DNA of 11,793 bases from Saprospiraceae bacterium (GCA_020437045.1 JAGQWV010000645.1:1-11793); one strand, 5' to 3'. Shown: positions 1-8,598, counted from the first letter of the stretch. Notes: a model not told the origin generated them from the letters alone. Program-made: numbers and translations.

Positions 1-800
1 CACTCATTGCCATACTCAATAATTCGCAAACACCTGTCAGTCTAAAACAGGCCGCACTTGTCACATTAAAAAACTACTCCAATGATGAGATAGGTGAAAA
101 AGTTGCCTCAGCATATCCCGACCGCTTACGCGCTGACCCCGAAGTTCGTCTATCTGCCCTCTCCCTGCTAACGAGCCGTCCGATATGGACTCAGAGCCTT
201 TTAAAACTCGTTGCTGATACCCGTCAGATTCACAAAGAAGATATTCCCAGTTATTTGGTTATGCAGATGAAATTGTCGGAAGATCCGGAAGTCAGCCAAC
301 GGGTAAAATCCATCTGGCCGGAACTGGAAAATGCTGATGAAACCGGGAAAGAAAAGCAATATTTAAATACCCTGGCATTGATCAATAAAGGTTCCGGAAA
401 TGCGGAAACCGGGAAAAAAATATTTGAAACCTATTGCAGCTCCTGCCACCGGCTGGGGCCAATGGGAAAAGACATCGGACCAGATCTGAGTGGATATGAC
501 CGAAGAAACACCAAGGACTTATTATACAACATCATTTATCCCAATGCAGATATTAGGGAGGGCTATGTTAATTACCTGGTAAATCTCGAAGGAGGTACAA
601 CTGTCATGGGGAGCATTCTTGCCAACGAAGGAAGTAATATCGTAATACGAGCTGCCAGTGGTGAGACGGTCACTCTTCCGGAAAGCAAAATAAAGTCTAT
701 GGAAGCCCTGGAAAAATCTTTGATGCCAGAAGGGCTCTTGTCCAATCTGTCTGAAAAAGAAATCCAGGATCTATTTAGCTTTCTTGCCCAGGAACCTTAA
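1..800 (+). CDS. C-terminal part of a HEAT-repeat / c-type cytochrome protein (putative heme-binding domain, PVC/Bacteroidota type); 5' end outside window
   Basis: The frame is open from base 3 to the TAA at 798-800, giving 265 visible residues, so the start lies to the left of the window. The first ~105 residues are short amphipathic helices resembling HEAT repeats. Then comes a heme c attachment motif CSSCH (bases 435-449), followed by LGPMGKDIGPDLSGY and, near the end, LMPEGLLSNLSEKEIQDL. That last segment supplies the likely distal Met ligand and the closing helix of a class I cytochrome fold. This order matches the 'putative heme-binding domain' family (TIGR02603 type). Its members often sit at the end of ~1000-residue periplasmic proteins whose N-terminus is a sugar-dehydrogenase-like beta-propeller (family knowledge). 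The role would be electron transfer from an exported dehydrogenase; the propeller itself is not visible here. The GNAT gene follows after 11 bp and is probably co-transcribed. Confidence 0.85.
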   Translation, partial: LIAILNNSQTPVSLKQAALVTLKNYSNDEIGEKVASAYPDRLRADPEVRLSALSLLTSRPIWTQSLLKLVADTRQIHKEDIPSYLVMQMKLSEDPEVSQRVKSIWPELENADETGKEKQYLNTLALINKGSGNAETGKKIFETYCSSCHRLGPMGKDIGPDLSGYDRRNTKDLLYNIIYPNADIREGYVNYLVNLEGGTTVMGSILANEGSNIVIRAASGETVTLPESKIKSMEALEKSLMPEGLLSNLSEKEIQDLFSFLAQEP

Positions 801-811
801 ACAGATAAGGG

Positions 812-1216
812 TTGGAAATCAGGCAAATTACAGCATCTGAAACCTGGGAAATTCGTCAACAGGTCATGTGGCCAGATCAGCCTTTGTCCTATGTCATTTT
901 ACCTGATGATGATCATGGAATGCACTTCGGATTATTTCTTAATGCCCGGCTTATTTCTGTGGCATCCATCTTTATAACTGAGAATCAGGCCCAATTGAGA
1001 AAATTTGCAACAAAAAGAGAGTATCAGCAGAAGGGCTATGGAACCGCTCTCCTGCAATATATCATCGACCAAATCACAAAAAAAGGAACTGAGAAAATAT
1101 GGTGTAATGCCCGTAAAATGAAGAGTAATTTCTATGAAAATTTTGGTTTTACGTATACCGATAAAGAATTTCAAAAAGGAAAAATCCCGTATGTCATCAT
1201 GGAGAAACGACTTTGA
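812..1216 (+). CDS. GNAT family N-acetyltransferase
   Basis: A 134-residue single-domain GNAT protein that would transfer an acetyl group from acetyl-CoA to an unidentified amine; probably cytoplasmic. The acetyl-CoA pyrophosphate-binding loop is visible as QQKGYG (residues 72-77, the Q/RxxGxG/A motif) after strand QLRKFAT. It is followed by the alpha-3 helix and the late ARKMKSNFYENFGF segment typical of the fold. The N-terminal ETWEIRQQVMWPDQPLSYV is characteristic of a small Bacteroidota GNAT group whose substrate I do not know. The start is TTG: an in-frame TAA lies at 806-808 and the first ATG (866) would delete conserved N-terminal residues. The purine-rich AAGGG (807-811) directly abuts the TTG, too close to act as a normal ribosome site. 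The gene lies 11 bp after the cytochrome gene, and its TGA abuts the malQ stop. Confidence 0.85.
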   Translation: MEIRQITASETWEIRQQVMWPDQPLSYVILPDDDHGMHFGLFLNARLISVASIFITENQAQLRKFATKREYQQKGYGTALLQYIIDQITKKGTEKIWCNARKMKSNFYENFGFTYTDKEFQKGKIPYVIMEKRL

Positions 1217-1219
1217 TCA
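1214..1219. other. Back-to-back stop codons within a TGATCA palindrome
   Basis: The GNAT gene ends with TGA at 1214-1216 and the malQ gene ends with TGA (TCA on the + strand) at 1217-1219. Together they form the palindrome TGATCA, so the two convergent genes have zero spacer. I see no GC-rich hairpin with a T-tract near the junction, so each transcript probably runs into the opposing gene. Confidence 0.9.
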
Positions 1220-3925
1220 TTTTCCATTTTCACTGCGGCCACTAACTTCCAACAACTTCTTTAATTCCTGATTAAATTCTGTGTCATTCATTAATTCCTC
1301 AATTGTGATATGCATCCGGTATCGCCAGTAGTGATTCGGATCCGCAGGGATGTTTATTCGTTCTTCCATTGGATCTTTCCGTTTTAATCGGTCATTGAGT
1401 GCCAGTAAATCCTGGATGGGAAATATAGACCACATATTCTCCCAATGGAGGTGCTGTGCGATAATTTGCTCAGCGATTCCACTTGTACAAACTTCCGGCG
1501 GGTTCCCCGTCTGATGTAACTCATTATGATAAAATCGGGCAAGGTAATTCCGGTCACTCTCCTGCCACCATGCACGGATAGGTGACATATCATGTGTTGA
1601 TGTGCTACACACAGAAAGGTAGGGTATGTCCCTGGCCTGTAAAAACTCAGTCTGAGGATTTTTGGACATTCTCTGAATTTCTAACGTTAAGATTTCCAGC
1701 TCTTTCATTACCTGTGGGACACAGTCAGGTATCATACCTAAATCTTCTCCACAAATCAACATTTCGGTAGCATCCTTTACAACCGGAAGCTTTATCATCC
1801 CCTGTTCCTTCCAGAAAGAATCCTGTCTTCGGTAATAATAATCGACATACAAATCATTGAGGTTTTCCTGGGTTTCAGGGTCCAGTGCCTTGAAGGAGAA
1901 TGTATTTTGGAAGTCAATTCTGGGATGATATGCATCCTCTTTAGTATCAGGATCATCGATAAATAAAACTTCAGCATGCAATTGCAAAAGAGCATCCCTC
2001 CAGCTCTTCGTCCTTTTATTTTTATTAAAATATTCAAAGACTTTACGCTGATTGCTAAAATCATCTTTAAATTGGTAGAATCCCGCGTCACTTATAAAAA
2101 AAAGGTTTTTCACCTTTTTCACATCTTTCGTAAAAAGTTGATTGAGAATATCATCATTAATAAATGGAGTGCAAAATCTTTTATAATTAAATGGAATCTT
2201 TCGATCCACAAACTCTTCCGCAGGAATGGGAATGGCTGGATTAAAATAACCCAGGACACCCTGTATTTGATCGAAAGGTATTTGCCAAATACGAAAAAAA
2301 CCTAAAATGTGATCAATACGCATCGCATCAAAATATCGAGCTAAATTCCGTAGTCGATTTTTCCACCAGGTGTAATTATTTTCTGCCATTACATCCCACC
2401 GATACGTTGGAAAACCCCAATTCTGTCCTAATGCTGAAAAAGGATCCGGGGGAGCACCGGCCTGCATCCCCATATTAAATAAATGTGGTTTAGTCCAGGC
2501 ATCCACACTATTCCTATAGATACCAATGGCGATATCTCCCTTAAGTACCACCCCTTTGCTGCGTGCATAATCCGTTACTTGCTTAAGTTGATCATCAAGA
2601 CAAAACTGCAGGTAATAGTAAAAGAGAATCTGACTATAATAGGGAGATTTCCGATCACAAAAATTATCGATGAGTTCGGGGGTAAATACATTATATTTTT
2701 CCCAGGCCCTAAATTGAGGTGTTTCATACTTATCACGCAGCACACAAAAAATGGCATAAGGTTTTAACCAGTGCCCGTTCAGATCCAAAAAATTCTTAAA
2801 AGCCCTCGTCTTTGGAAAATTGTTTTTTTGAGTTTGAAAAATATTTCTGGCATAATCGAGCTTCAGTGTCATGACCTCCATATAATCCACTTCAGACATT
2901 TGATTAAGCCGTCTCTGATGCTCTCTATATTCGTCCTGATCCACGGCTTCTTGAAAGCCCTTTAATTGAGACAAATCGAGATATTGAGGATGCAATGCAA
3001 ATACGGAAATGGAAGAATATGGATAAGAATCGGTCCAGGTACCGTTGGCGGATGTATCATTAATAGGTAGGATCTGTATCAGTTGCATTCCGGTATTCTG
3101 TGCCCAATCAATCAATAATCGAAGGTCGGTAAATGATCCTACTCCAAAACTATTTTGTGTTCTAATTGAAAAAACGGGAATGGCGAGACCCGCTCCTCTC
3201 CACCGTGGAATATTTATCCGGATATAAGTATCTCGCAGTAGCAAGAGATCATAATCCTGTGTTGTATATGTGGAAAACCATCGATTCTCTCCTTCTTCAA
3301 TAGAAACAACTCTTTTCTTTTCCGGATCAAAAAATCCGTATTTGTATTGAATGATTGCCCTTTTAGGCAACTCGATTCTTCTTTCCCACCGGGGGAAAAA
3401 TTTAGCATCCAACACGAGTGGTTGCCGAATATCCCAATTCCCTAACGCTTTAATATTTCCCAAAATACAAACCTGTAAATTCTGAGGCACCCGGGGTACT
3501 TCTATCTGAAAGTGTAAAATCCGGTTATATACTGCTTCACGTCCTTGAAAAACATCATTTTTAGATTTAAAAATTACCTTGGTGAATGCCGATTTGTAAT
3601 AGATATTTTCGGGATGATGATTGCTACGCCAGTTTTCCTTCAAATAGATCTTTCCCGAATTGACAATCTTTTCGGAAAAGCATCTTTCCTCTCCCCATTC
3701 CCTGTCCAAAAGTTCACCAGCTTCTCCAACGACCACATAATGATATCGCACAGAGGGATGGAGATTTTTTAGGGTTAGGGTACCTCTCCAAATCCCATCC
3801 GTTATATATTCCAGCGCAAGGGCATCTTCTAAATCGCGATTCCCCAATTCAGGAATATTGCCTACGACCTTCAAGTGTTGCCCCCATTGGGTATGATAAA
3901 TAATCTCAAAAGTGATTGACACCAT
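1217..3925 (-). CDS. malQ: 4-alpha-glucanotransferase, DPE2-type (CBM20-CBM20-GH77 with insert)
   Basis: A 902-residue cytoplasmic GH77 enzyme (amylomaltase/disproportionating enzyme) that moves glucosyl units from maltose or malto-oligosaccharides to alpha-glucan acceptors. Two N-terminal starch-binding CBM20 domains are visible: residues ~3-100 (VVGNIPELGNRD) and ~135-235 (CILGNIKALGNWD). The GH77 barrel starts near residue 245 (AGLAIPVFSIRT, then DSYPYSSISVFALHP). Catalytic residues are the nucleophile D538 (MRIDHILGFFR), acid/base E727 (ICGEDLG) and transition-state D779 (STSTHDM). The nucleophile-to-acid/base gap is 189 residues, against about 47 in ordinary amylomaltases. This insert of ~140 residues, together with tandem CBM20s, is the signature of plant cytosolic DPE2 and its bacterial relatives (family knowledge). 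There is no signal peptide. The ATG at 3923-3925 follows a weak purine stretch (CGGAAA). No other glycogen or maltose gene is in the window. The stop codon touches the GNAT stop. Confidence 0.95.
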   Translation of the reverse strand: MVSITFEIIYHTQWGQHLKVVGNIPELGNRDLEDALALEYITDGIWRGTLTLKNLHPSVRYHYVVVGEAGELLDREWGEERCFSEKIVNSGKIYLKENWRSNHHPENIYYKSAFTKVIFKSKNDVFQGREAVYNRILHFQIEVPRVPQNLQVCILGNIKALGNWDIRQPLVLDAKFFPRWERRIELPKRAIIQYKYGFFDPEKKRVVSIEEGENRWFSTYTTQDYDLLLLRDTYIRINIPRWRGAGLAIPVFSIRTQNSFGVGSFTDLRLLIDWAQNTGMQLIQILPINDTSANGTWTDSYPYSSISVFALHPQYLDLSQLKGFQEAVDQDEYREHQRRLNQMSEVDYMEVMTLKLDYARNIFQTQKNNFPKTRAFKNFLDLNGHWLKPYAIFCVLRDKYETPQFRAWEKYNVFTPELIDNFCDRKSPYYSQILFYYYLQFCLDDQLKQVTDYARSKGVVLKGDIAIGIYRNSVDAWTKPHLFNMGMQAGAPPDPFSALGQNWGFPTYRWDVMAENNYTWWKNRLRNLARYFDAMRIDHILGFFRIWQIPFDQIQGVLGYFNPAIPIPAEEFVDRKIPFNYKRFCTPFINDDILNQLFTKDVKKVKNLFFISDAGFYQFKDDFSNQRKVFEYFNKNKRTKSWRDALLQLHAEVLFIDDPDTKEDAYHPRIDFQNTFSFKALDPETQENLNDLYVDYYYRRQDSFWKEQGMIKLPVVKDATEMLICGEDLGMIPDCVPQVMKELEILTLEIQRMSKNPQTEFLQARDIPYLSVCSTSTHDMSPIRAWWQESDRNYLARFYHNELHQTGNPPEVCTSGIAEQIIAQHLHWENMWSIFPIQDLLALNDRLKRKDPMEERINIPADPNHYWRYRMHITIEELMNDTEFNQELKKLLEVSGRSENGK

Positions 3926-4105
3926 TTTCCGATATTTTTGGACAACATAAAACTACCTCTATTTACCTCTGAATGAAGAAAAATTCATGAAGATGCAAAC
4001 CGGACAGGACAGAAGCGCGGAGAGAAACTACAGCTATTTATCTGATGATCAATGAAATATGAAGAATATATTCGCGTATAAATTTCAGGTAAAATTGAAG
4101 GCATG

Positions 4106-4115
4106 ATCTATAGAT
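4106..4115. repeat. 10-bp perfect palindrome ATCTATAGAT
   Basis: This perfect palindrome lies 6 bp before the 4122-4157 inverted repeat in the malQ/propeller intergenic region. It may be part of the same regulatory site. A 10-bp palindrome in AT-rich DNA can also occur by chance. Confidence 0.35.
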
Positions 4116-4121
4116 GAACAT

Positions 4122-4157
4122 AGGATATCTTAAAATACAATCCCCTTAAGAGATCCT
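4122..4157. repeat. Imperfect inverted repeat, 12-nt arms, 12-nt loop
   Basis: The left arm AGGATATCTTAA (4122-4133) pairs with the right arm TTAAGAGATCCT (4146-4157) at 11 of 12 positions; the only mismatch is A4127 against G4152. The loop is AATACAATCCCC. No T-tract follows, so it is unlikely to be an intrinsic terminator. Its place ~77-112 bp upstream of the propeller-gene ATG fits an operator for a dimeric regulator or a leader hairpin (inference). Confidence 0.55.
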
Positions 4158-4233
4158 GTTCACGTCGACATTACTTATTATACCTTATATTCGTTCAGTT
4201 CAAAATTCTTTATATTATCAAAAGCTCTTATCA

Positions 4234-7200
4234 ATGAAGTGGTCAACAATTCTTTTGCTATTGCTTTCATTCAGTTTTCCGGATCTCATAGCCCAACAAG
4301 AAAATGATGATCCTATTGACAAGGCCATATCCGGTCTCAAATGGCGGAATATAGGTCCTGCGTTTTGCGCTGGACGTATCGCAGATATTGCCATTCATCC
4401 TCAAGATGAACATACCTGGTATATCGCCGTAGCTTCGGGGGGAGTGTGGAAGACAGAGAACTCGGGCACAACCTGGAAATCACTGTTTGATGGGCAGAAA
4501 TCCTATTCCACCGGTTGCATTACCATCGACCCTAACAATAATCACACTGTATGGGTGGGTACGGGTGAAAATGTTGGTGGCCGGCATGTCGGATTTGGAG
4601 ACGGAATATACCGTAGCAATGATGATGGAGTTTCCTGGAAAAATATGGGGCTTAAGGCTTCTGAGCATATCTCAAAGATTATTGTTCATCCATCCAATTC
4701 CGACATTGTTTTTGTAGCGGTGCAGGGCCCCCTGTGGAGTAAAGGTGGTGAGCGCGGATTTTACAAATCTACCGATGGTGGAAATACATGGCATCGGACC
4801 TTGGGTGATGATGAATGGACCGGGGTAACGGATATTGCACTTGATCCACGTGATCCTGATGTAATCTATGCTGCCACCTGGCAACGACATCGTACCGTTG
4901 CTGCCTATATGGGTGGAGGACCAGGATCGGCTATATACCGCAGCACAGATGGAGGGGAGAATTGGGAAAAACTGACCTCTGGAATACCAAAATCAAATCT
5001 TGGCAAGATCGGCTTAGCAGTATCTCCACAGAATCCTGACAAAGTTTATGCAGTTATAGAAACAGACCGGACTCAGGGAGGACTTTATCTGAGTAGTGAT
5101 CGGGGTAACAGCTGGACAAAACAATCAAATACCGTTTCCGGAGGAACGGGACCACATTACTATCAAGAATTATATGCCTCTCCTCACCAGGAAGGATTGA
5201 TCTACCTGATGGATGTGCGGATTCAAGTTTCGCATGATGATGGTAAGACATTCAACGAGTTGAGTGAAAGAGATAAACACTCTGACAATCATGCTATTGC
5301 CTTCCGAAAGGATGAACCCGATTATCTCCTGGTGGGAACGGATGCCGGCCTCTACGAAAGTTTCGATCATGCAGAGACCTGGAAGTTTATTGACAACATG
5401 CCTCTCACTCAATATTATAAGGTGGCTGTGGACGACGCCAAACCCTTCTACTTTGTCTATGGAGGAACTCAAGACAATGGATCGAGTGGTGGTCCATCCA
5501 GAACGGATAATGAACATGGCATTATGAATCAGGATTTCTTTAAAACCCTGGGGGCGGATGGCCATCAGTCGGCAACGGAACCGGGCAATCCAAACATTAT
5601 GTATGCGGAGACGCAACAAGGCGGATTGCACAGAGTTGATCGAATTACCGGCGAACAGGTCTATATCCAACCGCAAGCTGGTGAAAATGACCCAGCAGAG
5701 CGATTTAACTGGGATGCACCGATAGTAGTAAGTCCACATAATCCAGCTAGACTTTATGTCGCATCTCAACGGGTTTGGCGTTCGGAAAATCGTGGCGACA
5801 GCTGGACTCCCATATCCGGCGACCTCACACGAAATGAAGAGCGAATGAGACTCCCCATCATGGATCGTATACAGAGTTGGGATAATCCATGGGACATGAA
5901 AGCCATGAGCAATTATAATAGTATTACCTCCCTCTCCGAATCACCTTTGAAAGCAGGACTTTTATTTGCCGGAACCGACGATGGAATTATCCAAATCTCT
6001 GAAGATGGAGGTCAAACCTGGAGAAAGGTTGAAATAAAGAATATCAATGGGGTACCACAACGAGCTTTTGTAAATGATATTCGAGCGGACCTCCATGATG
6101 TCAATACCGTCTATATTTGTTTGGACAACCATAAAGAAGGTGATTTTAGTCCTTATCTAATCAAAAGTACAGACCTTGGAAAAAATTGGTCAATCATCAC
6201 CTCCGGGTTAGGTGAGAGAAATCTGATCTGGCGTACGGTACAAGATCATGAGGATCCTAATTTAATGTTTTGTGCTACAGAAACGGGCCCATATTGCAGT
6301 TTTGATGGAGGTATGAAATGGCATCCTTTGAAGGGAGGGTTACCCACTATTTCATTTCGGGATATTACCATCCAGCGCAGAGAGAATGACTTAGTGGGAG
6401 CCTCATTTGGCCGGGGATTCTTTATACTGGATGATTTGTCTCCGCTGAGAAATCTTTCGACAACCGATCTTGCCGGAGAAGCAAAACTTTTTCCGGTAAA
6501 AGATGCCTTATGGTATCAGGAAAAAACAGTTGATAATTTCAGCGGACATGGAAACTATGCAGCCGAAAATCCTCCTTTCGGAGCAATCTTCACTTATTAT
6601 GTCTCGGATGAACTGTCTAAAAATATGGAAAGCACCCGTAAGGATCAGGAGAAAGCGCTAAATAAAGATGGCAAGGATATCCCATTTCCCGGTTGGGAGG
6701 CTTTGGAAAATGAAGCGAGAGAAGAGAAAACCAGTCTCCTATTCGTTATTCGGGATGCAGATGATATGGTGGTGAATACTGTAGAAGGTAAAACGGCAAA
6801 GGGGATTCATCGTACAAACTGGGAGTTAAATTATTCTTCCAAGAATGGAATAACCTTGTCTTCAACTGGTCGAGGTGGTCGATTTTTCGGTAGAGGTGGA
6901 TTCCTGGCAACTCCCGGAAAATACACGGTGCAGATGTATAAATCGCACAATGGCATGATGACTCCACTTTCTGAGAAAGAGTCTTTCAATGTAAAAGAAC
7001 TACGAGAAGGGGCCTTACCAAGAGCGAATAATGCAGCGGTTGCGGAATTTCGTAAGACGGTGGAAACCTTCCAGCAAGACCTCACCGCCACGACTACCGT
7101 GCTATCAGAAACCAGTAAAAAAGTGGATGCCTTAAAGACGGCGGCCATGCGCAGTGATCAGCTGGATCCTGCTATTTTGTCAAAAATCTACGAAACCAAA

Positions 7201-7497
7201 CAAAAGGTTTTAGATCTGGAGAAATTGATGAATGGAGATCCGGTAAAGGACGAAGTTGGTGAACTTTATGAAAACACTCCACGATCGATGATGTTTCTGG
7301 GATTTCGTGCACTACGAACGACGTATGGACCGACGGAGATGCACAAAGAGGGAGTCAAATTAGGTATTAAAAAACTTGCAGAAATCAAATCGAAGTTAAG
7401 CGCTATAAACCATGAAGATATCAGTGAGATCACCACTGCCTTAAAAAAAGCAGGAGCACCCTGGGTAGAAGGGGAAGGTTTGATACAAAATCATTGA
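4234..7497 (+). CDS. Exported VPS10/sortilin-like BNR-repeat propeller protein
   Basis: A 1087-residue secreted or periplasmic protein of a large uncharacterised family, usually annotated 'VPS10 domain-containing' or 'glycosyl hydrolase' (BNR). A signal peptide is visible: MKWS, a Leu-rich core, and probable cleavage after LIA at residue 20 before QQEND. Residues ~30-740 form repeated propeller blades with about eleven Asp-box-like motifs (S/NxDGGxTW). They sit near residues 76, 129, 179, 237, 288, 334, 378, 517, 589, 646 and 690; those at 378 and 690 are degenerate. Residues ~830-925 resemble an FlgD/Ig-like beta domain (GIHRTNWELNY, TPGKYTVQMYK) interrupted by a Gly/Arg/Phe-rich loop at 879-889. 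Residues ~935-1085 are helical, partly coiled-coil. There are no sialidase Arg-triad landmarks I can recognise, so enzymatic activity is not supported; binding of protein or glycan is as likely. ATG 4234 directly precedes the signal peptide. Confidence 0.85.
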   Translation: MKWSTILLLLLSFSFPDLIAQQENDDPIDKAISGLKWRNIGPAFCAGRIADIAIHPQDEHTWYIAVASGGVWKTENSGTTWKSLFDGQKSYSTGCITIDPNNNHTVWVGTGENVGGRHVGFGDGIYRSNDDGVSWKNMGLKASEHISKIIVHPSNSDIVFVAVQGPLWSKGGERGFYKSTDGGNTWHRTLGDDEWTGVTDIALDPRDPDVIYAATWQRHRTVAAYMGGGPGSAIYRSTDGGENWEKLTSGIPKSNLGKIGLAVSPQNPDKVYAVIETDRTQGGLYLSSDRGNSWTKQSNTVSGGTGPHYYQELYASPHQEGLIYLMDVRIQVSHDDGKTFNELSERDKHSDNHAIAFRKDEPDYLLVGTDAGLYESFDHAETWKFIDNMPLTQYYKVAVDDAKPFYFVYGGTQDNGSSGGPSRTDNEHGIMNQDFFKTLGADGHQSATEPGNPNIMYAETQQGGLHRVDRITGEQVYIQPQAGENDPAERFNWDAPIVVSPHNPARLYVASQRVWRSENRGDSWTPISGDLTRNEERMRLPIMDRIQSWDNPWDMKAMSNYNSITSLSESPLKAGLLFAGTDDGIIQISEDGGQTWRKVEIKNINGVPQRAFVNDIRADLHDVNTVYICLDNHKEGDFSPYLIKSTDLGKNWSIITSGLGERNLIWRTVQDHEDPNLMFCATETGPYCSFDGGMKWHPLKGGLPTISFRDITIQRRENDLVGASFGRGFFILDDLSPLRNLSTTDLAGEAKLFPVKDALWYQEKTVDNFSGHGNYAAENPPFGAIFTYYVSDELSKNMESTRKDQEKALNKDGKDIPFPGWEALENEAREEKTSLLFVIRDADDMVVNTVEGKTAKGIHRTNWELNYSSKNGITLSSTGRGGRFFGRGGFLATPGKYTVQMYKSHNGMMTPLSEKESFNVKELREGALPRANNAAVAEFRKTVETFQQDLTATTTVLSETSKKVDALKTAAMRSDQLDPAILSKIYETKQKVLDLEKLMNGDPVKDEVGELYENTPRSMMFLGFRALRTTYGPTEMHKEGVKLGIKKLAEIKSKLSAINHEDISEITTALKKAGAPWVEGEGLIQNH

Positions 7498-7501
7498 GAA
7501 C

Positions 7502-7539
7502 AAAAAAAAATCACCGGATTTTGTCCGGTGATTTTTTTT
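7502..7539. terminator. Bidirectional Rho-independent terminator
   Basis: A perfect stem ATCACCGGA (7510-7518) / TCCGGTGAT (7524-7532) with loop TTTTG is flanked by an A-tract (7502-7510) and a matching T-tract (7532-7539). It therefore reads as a terminator on both strands. It lies between the convergent propeller gene (TGA 7495-7497) and the TIM-barrel gene, whose TAA is at 7538-7540, so the T-tract overlaps that stop codon. Confidence 0.92.
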
Positions 7540-8569
7540 ATCCTAGAACTTTCTCACAATAAGAAAGACATTTTTGTACTTCTTTAACAGCATCTGAATC
7601 ATCTGGAATGGCATATTCAAGTTCGATAGTCGCCGGAAATTCATATTTCTTAGTTCTCATCAACTCAAGGATATCTTTAATTGGCGTATCTCCCATACCC
7701 CAAGGGAGATTTTTCTTACCGTGCGCCGGTGTTTGACGATCCTTCAAGTGCATACTCTTAATATGATCGTGTTTTTCCTGCAAAATACCCAACGGATCCG
7801 GGTTGCCCGCTGCAACATAATGCCCAATGTCAATATTCATAGCATTATATGGAGACTGCTTCAAGGCCGTATCCCAAAATGTTGGTGTCTGCTGTTCATG
7901 CCCATGATAAGCCACATAAACCTTATGTTTCTTGGCCAATTTGCCTAATCGAAGGGTCTGCGCATCATCACCGGGGTTTTCCAGGGTTACATGACTGGCA
8001 CCCAGCATTTTGGCTGCCTTCATTCCATAAACGATCTCTGCATCAGTGTTATTCCGACCAAATGCACTTGGCTTAAAAGCATAGATATGTACTCCTTTGG
8101 CATCAAACATCTTCTTTACCTCCTTAAACTTTTCCAATGGAGCTTTGGCACGCCAGATGGCAACCTCTGAATCATATGCATCCATAGCTTTTTGCATTTC
8201 TGCCAATTCTTTTTTATCATTTTCACTCAACATTTCCTTTCGCCTCAATGCATTGAATGCCGACCGATCTACCGGATTGGTTGGTTTACCGGCATATGAT
8301 TCTGCAGGATCACCCATTAATTCGGTGGCACCAAGACCACTATCGACTATATATTGCAAAGTAGCCTCTGCACTTTGATCTGGCAAACTCCGAAAAGAGT
8401 AGGTAATGACACCAATGTTTACTCCACTTATAAATGAATCCGGACGCCCCCAGTTTTTTAATATTGCTGGTGCTCCAAACATTGCTCCAGATCCTAATGA
8501 CGCACCTAATAATGTGCCACCGGTACGAATAAATCCCCTTCTACTTAAATGTTTTTCATCCTTATTCAT
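7538..8569 (-). CDS. Tat-exported sugar phosphate isomerase/epimerase-like TIM-barrel protein
   Basis: A 343-residue member of the xylose-isomerase-like TIM-barrel superfamily (AP endonuclease 2 fold), which isomerises, epimerises or dehydrates sugars and derivatives using a divalent metal. The N-terminus carries a twin-arginine motif SRRGFIR (residues 9-15) and a hydrophobic Gly/Ala-rich stretch to ~36, so it is probably exported folded to the periplasm. Barrel strands are recognisable: NIGVITYSFR (51-60), GATELMG (80-86), HVTLENPG (193-200), VYVAYHGHE (217-225), NIDIGH (245-250), SMHLKD (272-277) and ATIELEY (313-319). Candidate metal or catalytic residues are E197, H222, D247, H274 and E316. 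A charged helical insert (~100-150) follows the second strand. The substrate is unknown. It is transcribed away from an exported RraA-family gene, which suggests a shared pathway. ATG 8567-8569 is the start that includes the full Tat motif. Confidence 0.88.
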   Translation of the reverse strand: MNKDEKHLSRRGFIRTGGTLLGASLGSGAMFGAPAILKNWGRPDSFISGVNIGVITYSFRSLPDQSAEATLQYIVDSGLGATELMGDPAESYAGKPTNPVDRSAFNALRRKEMLSENDKKELAEMQKAMDAYDSEVAIWRAKAPLEKFKEVKKMFDAKGVHIYAFKPSAFGRNNTDAEIVYGMKAAKMLGASHVTLENPGDDAQTLRLGKLAKKHKVYVAYHGHEQQTPTFWDTALKQSPYNAMNIDIGHYVAAGNPDPLGILQEKHDHIKSMHLKDRQTPAHGKKNLPWGMGDTPIKDILELMRTKKYEFPATIELEYAIPDDSDAVKEVQKCLSYCEKVLG

Positions 8570-8598
8570 GACAATAACAAGTATTTTTAAAATTCATC

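Larger units (their letters stand above)
3926..4233. promoter_or_regulatory. Divergent intergenic region (malQ / propeller protein), 308 bp
   Basis: No gene is supported here; the region must hold the start signals of two divergent genes. It is AT-rich and contains an imperfect inverted repeat (4122-4157) and a perfect 10-bp palindrome, ATCTATAGAT (4106-4115). TATATTCG occurs twice (4067-4074 and 4186-4193), one base away from the Bacteroidota -7 consensus TAnnTTTG. The second copy would give a leader of about 35-40 nt for the rightward gene. I found no TTTG -33 box at the expected distance, so promoter calls stay tentative. Confidence 0.5.

Noticed and set aside
1976..2305. 109-codon + strand frame inside malQ
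   Set aside because: It is a shadow of the GH77 catalytic region on the opposite strand; its translation is biased and has no recognisable family.
5170..5769. 199-codon open frame on the - strand inside the propeller gene
   Set aside because: It is antisense to a clearly coding frame with repeated Asp boxes, has low-complexity composition and shows no domain or start signal.
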